Below are positions 22,901 through 34,900 of a DNA stretch of 64,000 bases, one piece after another (within the stretch, counting starts at the first letter, position 1; each line of letters opens with the position of its first letter). Below the pieces are notes generated by a model, which made no database searches, was not told the DNA's origin, and saw only the letters and a program-made list of their open reading frames with translations. Source of the DNA: Saccharina japonica (taxonomy: Eukaryota; Sar; Phaeophyceae; Laminariales; Laminariaceae); NCBI GenBank assembly GCA_008828725.1, contig MEHQ01000337.1, forward strand, positions 250,153-314,152, read 5' to 3'. A program made the position numbers and the translations under genes.

Positions 22901-25900
22901 AAAAAATAGAAGAAAAAAAAAGTGGGATGTCGACTTTCGTTTCTCGTGTGCCTTAATAATAAAACGAGGAAAACAAAAATGGAATACGAGTACAAATAAT
23001 CAAGAGCGGCGATTGCACCAGCCGCCTGTTGTCGTTGGGCACCAAAGATGCCAGGAGACGACGGCGTGAATCAGGGGACAGGAAGTAAAATTTCCCGCTT
23101 TTGGAAAACCCCTGGCAATACTATCGAAAGGCTTTCTTTTATTTTGTACTGAGTGCTGATTAATTTGTTCGGCCTGCCTCGGTCGAAGCTGCTGGTGTGC
23201 TGTGCTCGTGCTCTGGTGCTGGCACTAAGCAAGCTGGCGCACAAAATATGGAAAAAAAGAAGAAAAAAAGTAGGGGGTTTTCACACAAAAAATGGGGCGT
23301 TTGTTCCAGCGGGGATAGGGGACAATCAGTCTAGACGGATGGAAAATCCTTGACGGACGCCCTTGACTGACCGACGGCTTGACGGTTGCCCGTCTCCTGA
23401 CAACTTTGTTGGGCACTGCCGATTCTGCCCCTGCAGGAACATAAAGCCTACCACAGTAGGTTCAAACCTATGTTTTGTTTTCGGCGTCGCCAGGCCGACC
23501 AACCCTTCGTCTTGGTCACGAAAATAAAAAATAAAATAAAATTTTTAACAGTAACAAAAACTGCAGAAGCACGGATAGATAACACACCAGCTGGGATCAA
23601 TTTGAAATGTGAGAGGCGTTTCTTTATTTCCCAAAATCAGGGGGGGGGGGCACACAACGAAAAGTGCGGTTTTGGGAAGATCTCGTGGAGGTCATCAAAG
23701 ATCGTCCGAGTAGCAGCACCAGTCTTAGGGACTCAGCCAATGACTCGCTAGCAACCAGTCCTTTAGGGAGGACTCAGTCGTCAGGGTATCTGAAGGGCTG
23801 AAAGGACCGAGTCGCTCCAAGTTCTCAAGGTACCTGGGGGCCTCAAAGGACTGAGTCCCACCAGTCCCAAGGGTACGAGAAGCTAAAATAACTGGAACCC
23901 GGTGGACTTGTACTCTGACGACTTTTGGAGAGCATTCCATAGGCAGGTACTCGGCGTCTGTACCCTCCCCATTGCCGAAAAAAAACAGCTCGGAAAGTCG
24001 AGAAAAAGGTGTGTTCGGTAGGGCGTATACTTTGGAGTACCGGGTGCCCTACCCGCGGGCAAAGCATATCCACGCGCATTGTATTACGCATCCTATGAAT
24101 GCCCTTCGATACCACACTCGTCGCAAAATTACGGAACTCGGAATCGAGACACTTAATCCGGGTGGTCGGCTAGCTTTGGTATACAAAGTAGAGCTAAACG
24201 CCTACCTGGTATATAACAAACGGGTTTACCCGCTGGTGTTACCTACCCACGGGTATATAAAACATAAAACATTACCGTACCGCCCAGCAGTACCATACCC
24301 GTCGCAAAAATAGGCAATTCGGGATCGAGACACTATACCTAATACAGTAGAGCCAAGCACTTATCATGCCATACCCGGGGTTACCCGCGGGTACGACCTA
24401 TCCACGGGCATGGTATAAAACACAATAATATCGCCTCCCAATACCATACCCGTCGCAAATTTACGTAACCCGGGGGTCGAGACACTATATACCGGTAGTC
24501 GGGTAGCTTCGGTACAGCAGAGCCAAATACCCAGCGTACCCGGTACACAACAATACGGGATCGAGACACTATATTTGGGTAGTCGGGTAAATTTGGTGCA
24601 TCAGAGCGAATTGCCCAGCGTACCCGGTGCACAGCCTGGGATCGTGACACTATATACGGGTAATTCGGGTAACTTTGGTACAGCAGAGCCAACTACCCAG
24701 CGTACCCAGTACACAACCCGGCATCGAGACACAATATACGGGTAGTCGGCGGGTAGCTTCGGTACAACAGAGCCAAATACCTAGCGAGAGAAAACGAGGG
24801 CTGAAAACACTATCGGACACTCCTGTGCGCACTGAACGCTCTTAACCCTTTCAGGACTGCAGTCCCGTTTTGGGGACGAACTACTTGGAATTAGTGTGGG
24901 ATAAGCTTTACAAAGAGTTCACAGCAATCTAGGATCGAGAAAACTATACCGGGGTTAGAAAACTATACCCGTATACCCCGGGATACCCGTGTACCCGGAT
25001 TATAGCTGCCCTCGGGCTCTCCAGCCACGCGCTTTTCCAACCATGGCGGTGGCCGAGACCGCACTCTGATGTTACGGGTCGCTCGACAAAAAGAGAACAA
25101 CACGAGAGCCGCCTTTACCGCGATTCCGAAATATTATCTAGGATAAAGTATAGAAATAGGGGGAAATGGTTGTGGCCCGCCCGCGTGTGGTTTCAGTGTT
25201 ATGAGAAGGGATATTTCCAAAAACGCCGAAAGTATTCCTTCAGACCCTAACCCAATAACCCGAACTCCAACCCCGACCCTATCCCGATCTTTGGGCTCGA
25301 AAAGATTAGGTGTTTTTTTTTGTTCTTGTTTCATTGGACGACCTCACTAAATTGCGTACTAAAATATTCCCCGAATTCCATACTTTATCTTAGATAATAA
25401 TTAGGTGATTCGGTGAAGGCTACTGGAAAAACAACCTATCTATATACACTCATTCCCAGTGTTAAAATAAAAAACAGACCAGTGCGTTGGGATTTGTGAA
25501 CGAAATGAGGCAAAACGCCTCTTTTCATTTTGTATTTTACTTGGTTTTAGTATACCCTGGAGTGGGGTGTCGAGGTTTTTGTTTTTTTCGTGGGCCCCTG
25601 GGTCGCTGTACCAGCAGCAGATCAGGATCTACTGCAGACTATGTCGTAGTTCAGCACGCGTCATAATTTCCCTTAAAACCCGCAGTTCGCGCGATCGAAG
25701 TATCCCACTCAGCTTGCAAAGAAGAGCTTCGATCAAATCATCGATCTCACAGCTGTGTGTGTGTGTTTTTTTTCCAATATACAGGATGTAGGTGATCCCT
25801 ACAGCGGCGCTATGCTACGCGTCTTTCTGCATCGAGCATGGCCAGGTGAACAACTCAAAGTAACACAGCTCCCTATGGGTATATATGCTGTAGGTTATAT

Positions 25901-28900
25901 AGAGATCAGAGTAAGGGTGGGGTTTGAGGCATTCACAAAAAAAAACCTTGTCACAATTCTGGAATCACATGGGGTGCCGCACGCCATCCCAGGGTTTCCA
26001 TGATACATACGTATGTATGGCGCCCCTCCGTTGGGAAATCAATCAATTTCAACCCGTCCCCCAACCTCAAGAGCGCCCAAGATTGAATGCCGATCAACCA
26101 ATCTAACAAACGGGAGCTCAACCTGGCTACTACTTCGAAGGTTTCCCTTCGGGATGTCATTGGCTTGAATCGCGGGTGTGTCGCAGGTCGAAAAGGGGAG
26201 GGGTGTCGCAGGTCGAAAAGGGGAGGGGGGGGGGGTTGCACAGAAGACAGGCGTTCCTCTTGTGGTACAAACAGTACGCGACAGATGTTAAGAATCTGAT
26301 AACTAAGAACTTGAGGCTGGGATCTTTATGGGGGGGGGGGGGTAAGAACGCGACCTCTCTGTACTGAAAATGGTGTGGAACACACCCAGGCTTACATGAG
26401 AGTTCCAGTCTGGCCAAAAATAAGAGGTTCTTAACCCATTCAGAACTGAAAAAAAAACCACACTAATTTCGAGTAGTTTGTCCCCAAATATGTGGAACCA
26501 GTTATTAACCCATTCAGAACTGAACAACGTATCCCGCACTAATTCCAAGTAGTTTTTCTACAAATATGTGGGACCAGTTCTTAAAGGGTTATCATCTGTC
26601 GCGTACTGCTAAGTGTATACGAAGTACTTCGGTATGAGTATAACCCCTCTTAAAATCTGCTGTAAGTTTATGCCACCTGGCGTTTCAGCGGGGAACAATT
26701 GGCGGTGAAACGCGACGGTTACAGCAGTGGTAACGGCCACTGGGCTATTGGGGGGATGATGCCATACAATGGTTGGCGGTGTCCCGAGTTACACAATGGT
26801 TGCAATGCAAGGAAGCGGTCGCACGGCATATGGGTGCAGCCTGATCCTACCCGTCCTGCTGGGCGCTCACGGTGCTCGTAGACCGTTGGTAACACCAAAA
26901 AAATGATTTCTATCTGGTCGCCATCTCGCGGTGTGAAAGAGGTGAATGCTACTGTAGAGCGAAGCAGGCCTACCGGCCTGAGCTCAGACCTTCATCTACC
27001 TTGCTAACTGCCGGTAGATGTGATATAATGCAGGCCCTCCAACCTCACCAGGTGTAAACGTACCACACCTTGGGACAGATAATCTACAGATAGATCCTGG
27101 TCTGCCGTAGATCATCTAGCTCCTTGCCAGCCGTTGCGAGATATTTTTGCGAGATCCAGCCCAGCAAACATGTGCTACTAGGGCATGCGGATTACACGGG
27201 TCCCACCCGGCAGCATGACCTAAATCATAAAAACATCGGCAATAGATAGGGCTGGGCACTAGCTGACTTAGTAGCGATTATACTGGCGTCAATGTTACTG
27301 TCAGGTCCCCTGGGCCAACATACCACACGTATATGTGGAAACCCCTTTGGTTATACGTCACCAAACCTCAAGGCGTCCGTCCTCTCTAAAGGAACTCCCG
27401 TACCCCCACAGGGCTAAACACCCCGGAGGGCTTCTGTCCTTGTCTCTTTATCCGCTTAGGGCGTAGTGTCCCCTACCATACAGCGGACCACCATGTCGAC
27501 GCATGGAGACGGCAGGCGGGTGTGCTGATCACCCCCTGTTTACTCTCTCTCTCTCTCTCTCTCTTGGTCTCCCTCGTCCTCTTGTCCGAGCTACACCGCT
27601 TGTCCATCCTTTTGCTGTTTACAAGAGTTGCTCTCGGCGCGTATCGCCGAAGGCCGTGGTGCTCGTAATACCCGCGCAGCAGATAGAAGCTTAGGTCCTA
27701 CTAAGATAAAAACCAATCAGTATACCTCGTACTGGATTGCAGCAGCATACTGTCTCATAATTCTCCTCTCTCCTTCCGAAACGCATTTGGTGGGTTTCCG
27801 TACTATAATATGGCGTGTTTCTGGGGGGTATGTGAGAAAAAACTACTGGCGAATATACTGGCCGATTCAATCAGTAGGTTACTACTGCCAGTACATACTG
27901 TGCCAGTGCCCAGCAGTAGCAATAGATCTAACAGATCTACTACTGTATATCTGCCTTGAAAGGTCTACTGCTTATAGATCATGGAATGGGAATCAACGAT
28001 CCATCGGAGGTGTGAAACGTACATGTCGTGCACTTGCATACTGCCAGTAACGCCACCGTACCACGGATAGATGACACAAGCTCCACGGAACGTGATCTTG
28101 GAACGAGCAGATGGAATGAAGACCCGGCAACCACAGCAGTAGCAGTGTTGGAGATCGTATCGAAATATCGAGCTTTCGACATATAATATCAACAGTGCCT
28201 TAGCTTGCCCTCAACCTCTTTCTGGTACGACCCCGGTGTATTTTTTAGGCTGATTCTGAACAAAACCTTCCATGTATCAAGTATCCAAATCGAATCGATT
28301 ACTTTTTTTGTTTATCGGTGTTGCAGCAGCATCGAAGTCGATTCTCGTTCAACACTCAACACAAAACAAAACAAGAAACAAAGAACACCTCGTGGTAGAC
28401 TTGCATGCTACCGTACTACCGGTACCTGGTATGATGCCACGGATAGACTATACAAACCCCACGGAGCTTGATCGTGAGACCAGTAGGTAAAATGAAGACC
28501 CGGCAACCCCACAAGGTATTATAGGTCTACCGTTTTGCGGGCAGTGCTTAGTATTTTACCAGTACCTGGTATTAGACCAGAATCCATCGCCAACACTTGA
28601 GGGCTTTCATCGTTCCGCCGAGAGCGACATCAGCGCCAGCGCCTGACACACCTAGCTCGGTGGGACGTGCAGCTTGTTTACTGAAGCAACGAGCCTCTTA
28701 TAGCCTACAACACCATCACCAACAACAGCAACAACAACAACAACAACACTACACCACAGCACCACGACCACGACCAGCAGCCACCATTCCCACCGTGGTG
28801 GTGGTGGTGGTGGCTGGTGGTCGTGGCTGGTGGTGGTGGCTGGGGGTCGTGGTGCTGTACAGTACGCGACATATGTTAAGAATCTCTTATTTTTGTCCAG

Positions 28901-31900
28901 ACTGGAATTCTTATGTAGACAGGGTGTGCTCCACACTATTTTCAGTACAAAGAGGTCGCATTCTTGTTTGTTCCCCCACAATATCAGCCTCAAATTCTTA
29001 ATTATCAGATTCTTAAACATCTGTCGCGTACTGTATTGGTGGTCGTGGTCGAGGTGGTGGTGGTGGTGGTGGTGGTGGTTGTGGTGTCGGTGGAGGTGAT
29101 GGTGGTGGTGGAACTTGACCTAGAGACCAGTAGGTAATATGAAGACCCGGCAACACTACAAGGTCTACACGTATACCAGGCACCAGGTATCCCGTCAACC
29201 CGGTCGCTCCGGTGGTCTAATGGTAAAACTTATATACTGCTACCAGTAAGTGTTATGACGAGGTTTCATTAGTCCGTCGTACGGAGGTATCATTGCTCGA
29301 GTTTACACCAAACCGCCGAGAGCGCTTAGCGTGGGTAAGCAAAATAAGACGCTAGCCGACGAGGGAACAAAGCTTGTGATCAAACTGAAAGGCGAATAAC
29401 GTACTGGGGAGGGGGGGGGGGTGTACTCATGGCATGCCTGGTGGTAGTCACACGACCATAAACAGGGGAGAAAAAAACGTACTATGTGACCCCGGATCTG
29501 AGTTGCAACTGGGGAGGGGCCAGGAGAAAGAAAGGAAAAGACAATGAACGGTAAGGAAAAAACATACAAAAACAACATGCAATAAAAAAAAATGCAGGCA
29601 GACATTATATATATTAAAAAAAATAAAAAAACAGCTGTGAGCTCGAGGATTTCGTCGAAGCTCATCTTTGCTAGCTGAGTGTAAAACTTCGATCGCGCGT
29701 ACTTGAGGATTTTATATGACCTTATATGCGCGATCGAAGTATCACACTCAGCTTGCAACTATGAGTCTCGACGAAATCCTCGATATCATAGGGCAGTTTT
29801 TTTCTTTTTTCTTTTTTATAAATATATCCTTCGTATACTCGTACTGTAAAACGGTTATTTTATACAAAATACACGGAACTTTTTTATCTTCAGAATTCAA
29901 ACCAGGGGGTAGGATGCAGAATGTACCCCCATCCACCGTACCAGGCTACCAGGTATCCCTAATATATACGGTAGTGCTGCTATGGCTTCAGGCAGATCAT
30001 CGCTTCCCACTAGATGATCTAAATTTTTCAGGGCCGACAAATTCCTGATCTGTATGATCTGTAGGATCTACTGTAGCTCATGTTGCCGGGTGAGAGCCGC
30101 ATAGTCCGCATGGTCTAGGACCTGTTTCCTTGGGTTGGATCTGTGATGTACAGATCCTTGACAACATCTGGCGGCAACGGCAGGGTTAAGATTTAGACGA
30201 TCTAGACCGTGGTCTGCCGGACGTTCGAAATTGTTGCAGCGTCAGCGGCAGTAGTAGCACCTGGACTCAAGGATATTTGACAAACCAAATCCACGGAATT
30301 GGTAAATCTGTACCTGTCCATCTTTTCTACATATGGATACATGCGGCAATATTTACTCGAATATATCAGGGAGATGAATCTGTACTCGGTGGATACCATC
30401 GCAGCAGTATAGGCCCACGAATAAGAAGTAACCTTTTAAGGCTATTACGGGTGACCATACGTATTGGTACTAAATAAGACCTATGGCACACAAAAATCTA
30501 TATATTTACCTATTTTTACTAATAATACCAATATTAGGTCCCTATTTACTATGGTCCCCCATATTCATACGAACATAAGTTTCCCTTTATGAGGGACGCT
30601 AAGAAAATAGCATTAAGAACATGCGCTCGGCAACGAGGGCCACTGTAAATCCTATGTATATAATATTAATACTGTATGCTCAAAGATAAACTAGGATGGT
30701 CTGTGTCACAATACGATTCTAAGGCTTGGTCAGATTAGGTCTTTCTTGTTGGTGGGTCCATACTGCTGTGCAGCTGTACTCGTAGCACGATGCTCCTTGC
30801 ACTATTAATAGGCAGGAAGGTAGGTACCCGCCGTGTAATTGCTGACCTGTACGTCTCGTGCCTGTCGTACCCAGTACGATGATGGCATTGCATTGCTTTA
30901 CCTACCCTTCTTACTGCAACACAATGTGCATAAGTATCTCTCTGTGTCGTAGTTTTGTGGCCACAGAGCTCGTATCTCTCTGTCTCGCAGCCTTGTGGCC
31001 ACAGAGCTCGTACCTCTCTGTGCCATTGGATGAAGAACCGGCGTGTTTTTTTTTTTGTCCGTCCCATTCATTATCTTCGCACTTCCGTCTTTCTCCCTCC
31101 CTAGTCGTAACTCAGATCCGGGTCACAAAGTAGGCTCCTCTCCCTCCTCCCCCACTACGGTTCTTGCCTTGCATTTTTATCGCGAGAAGATTTCAGCACT
31201 TTCTTCCCTCGTCGACTTGCGTCGGATTCCGCCTATCCACGCCACGAAGGCGCTCTCAGCAATTGGTTCCTTTTTATTTTTTCAAATAAAGTAAAAATCT
31301 CACCACGGTGGGATTCGAACTTGGGGACCAATGCCAGTCGTCTTTGAAGCTGACCACTGGTCTACCGGGGCGACCGTGAGCTGGATGTCGACGGGTAAAA
31401 AGAACGGCGTGATGTGAACAACAACCATGCATACTCACACATAAACTCGTGCAGCACCTTTTTGGTCTGCCTACACTACTCACTACTAACAGCAGTAGTG
31501 GTGAACATACCCATTTGAAGGCCACCCGGTTTGACCCCTTCAGAACTGATCCCCCGTTTTTGGGGACAAACTACTTGGTGGGGTACGTTTTTCAGTTATG
31601 AATGGGTTAAGGCCAAAATAGAGATATAAAGACCAGGTAAATCGGCTCGCCGCGAGAAAAGAAAAAAACTACTTCGAACTACTGCTGTAGTACGCTCGTA
31701 CGAGTATGGGATTATTTTTTCAGTAGGAAAAGATAAGACCAAAACGGAGAAAAGACCACGTACAGCAGAAGTGGCTTGACACGGAGTGGTCTTAAATCGA
31801 GTACACCACTGCTGTAGTGGTGGTCCCGCAATAATGAGGTACCTTTTGTCCCGATATATAAGCACCGTTTTTATTGGATATTAGGTAGTAAAAGTTTCTT

Positions 31901-34900
31901 ATATTTCGGGACAGAATGGTAGTGTGCAAGCCCATTGTCGACCTCCTTATTCGCTGAAAGGGCGGTTTACCGCCTTACTAAGGTTACTATGCTCGCTCAA
32001 CAGGTCAGCCACCGCCCCACTGAGTCAAATATAGATTTTTCATGCGTTGCACTACTGCTGTACCTCACACGTCGGGCCAGACCCAACCCGACGACCTCCA
32101 CCTCCACCCGAACCCCAGCCCTCCCGGCGAGTAGGGGGGCGCGAGGTCGGCAGGGGCAGCCGCGCGGCCCACCCGGCCTAGTGTTTCGATGGCGTTTTCC
32201 CAAGAGACTTCACCCGGCCGGCCGACCCGGGTGGCCTACATTACTTGCTTACTCTTTTCAACCAAGGCACTAAGCACCTATACGAGTAGGACCTTTGACC
32301 CTAACCCCTAATCTAACCCTAACACAATGGTTGCTGGTATGGTACTTCCCACGGACTGCTCACGGGCAGGCATTCATAAAAAAAAAGGAATGTAATGCCA
32401 ATCGTGGGCCGGCTGAAACTATGGGCTCCTACGTATGGCAGAATGGCAGAACGTTTAGTCGGTTCTTGGGAGGGACATCACCCATATAGCGCCGAAAGGC
32501 CAGCCTCGACCAATGACATACAGCAGTACGGGCCCACGAACAAGAAAAGAGCTTACCGTAGTAAAAACGTAGGGCTCACCTTGTCGGGGGGACGGCTAAA
32601 TAAATTTGGGGTGGGAAATCGTGCTCAGCGGCGAGCGCTACACTACAACCTATATAATAAGCAATGCTCAAGGTTGTTCAAGGATGATGGCATTGTGTCA
32701 CAAAAAACTTTCAACACCTTTACCCCTTAAGAAATGGTCACACGTTTTTGGGGACAAACAACTTGGAAATAGTGCGGGTTACGTTTTTCAGGTCTGAATG
32801 GGTCAAGAACTGGTCCTACGTATTCGGGGACGAACTACTTGAAATTGGCGTGGTAATTTAGTCCACGTTTTCGAGGACAAAATGCTTGGAAATAGTGTGG
32901 GATACGTTTTTCAGTTCTGAATGGGTTAACCCCTTAAGAACTGGTCCTACGAATTCGGGGACAAACTACTTGGAACTAGTGTGGGACATTTTTTCAGTTC
33001 TGAATGGGTTAAGAACTGGTCCCACGTATTTGGAGACAAACTACTTGGAATTAGTGTGGAACAATTCTTTTCAGTTCTGAATGGGTCAAGGCTTGCTCAG
33101 GTTATCGTATACAGCCGTAGTGGGGTCCCTCTATAGCGCCGGTTGAGTCGTACAGAAGCTCCGGTTGCCCACCACAGCGCCGGTGAAATTTCTTGGCACA
33201 GTTTTCATTTCCACACTATTACGGGGTGGGCTAATGTAGTAAATAGGACCAACGGTACACACAAAAACCTATACATTTCCCTATTTTTGCAAACAACATT
33301 TGGTCCTATTTACTATGGTCCTCCGTAATAAAATCTATATATATATTCCCCAATCCGGAGTAGTGCCGGTTACCGCAGTCAGTACGCAGTGCCAATTTTT
33401 TCCCGCTGGCACATACCACTACGTATATATGTCCCGATATATAGGGGCCATTTTATTTGAATATTAATATACAAACGGTACTTATATTTAGGTACGGCAA
33501 CATTCGATGCGAGTCGACGAGAAAAGAAGGGGCTGAATGAAGTCTTGTCGCGATAGAATTGCAAGGCATGGACCGTAGTGGCGGGGAGGAGAGAGATGAG
33601 CCTACTTTGAGACTCCGGATCTAATTTATGGCTACGAGTTAATCGGGAGGAGAGAGAAAAGAAGGGCGAAGATAATGAAAGGAATGAACAAGAAGAAAAA
33701 AGAAAAAAGAAAATAGTGGTACTGGCACTGGCACTAAACTACTCTGTACCTGGCATCACACGGATGATAGGATATCACACCCCCTCGGACGAGTTCAACC
33801 CCTTAAAGTGGGACCGCACTCCCGTTTTGAGGACAAATTACTTGAAATTAGAGTCAAATATATGGTTATCTTGGACTTAGAATTAGAGGGCCGTACCAAA
33901 AAGCGTTACTCGTAAAACCTGATTTCCTAGACAATAGGGAGTTAGTGCAAAACGCCGAGCAAAAGCGTTTGTATGGAAAGATCCCGACGAGATCTTCCCA
34001 CCACCATAAGGCACTCTGTTCTTTGGGTGCCCATTCAGAACGCAAAAACTGACCCAACACTAATTCCAAGTAGTTTATCCCCAAATACGTGGGACCAGTT
34101 ATAAACCCTTATAGTGCTCCAGTGCACATAACAATATATTTGGCATTAATTCCAAGTAATTTATCCCCATAACGGGACTGTAGTCCTAAAAGGGTTCAAG
34201 GGGGAAATAGGTTCTGAAGGCCTCGCCCCAGGTCGAGGGGGTGGTGTACTATCTTGCGTATTGCACGGTTGGTGTTGCTTGCTGGCGGGCCCATACAAAT
34301 ACGAGCACATGTGTAGTACTTTAAGGGGTACTGTCTGTTAGTGGTCAGTGTACAGGGTGGTGATGTGTGTTGCACACCAGGTAGGTTTATGCTTAACGCT
34401 CGGTGTACGTACGGTAGGCCTGTCTGTAGTATGCTCCATACTGAAGGTGCAGCAGCAGCAGTATATACTGCCTGCACGTTGTATACATGTACCTGGTATA
34501 GAGCAGTGCCTTTCGCTTTGGTAGATCGAGATAACCGTATATCCCCAGGTCGCTGAGAGCATCATCGGAGCGTACCGGTACGAGGTACACGGCAGCAAAT
34601 TTTTACGGTAAAGTACAGCAGTAGTGCGCAACAGCACTTGGTGTATGCGTACAAGAAATTGGGAGTTAACCCTATTAGAACTGCAGTCCCGTTTTGGGGA
34701 CAAATTACTTAGGATTAGAGTGGTTTGTCCCCAAAACCGGACTGCAGTCCTAAAAGGGTTAACATTTTCCAGCAGGCTCGATTTCAGGAGGAAAGTAAGA
34801 ACATGGCCATTTTTATACTGAAATTAGTGAAGAACACACCCTGCCTTAGCATACTGTCCCGAAATATAAGCACCGTTTGGATTGAATATCAGTATATCAA

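Noticed and set aside
31310..31377. Candidate tRNA gene on the minus strand (GGTTCGAATCC-like box)
   Set aside because: The T arm and acceptor stem do not pair, and the unit is continuous with a roughly 330-bp dispersed body with an A-rich tail, so it is a SINE head. The boxes at 39.0 and 47.4 kb also fail to fold.
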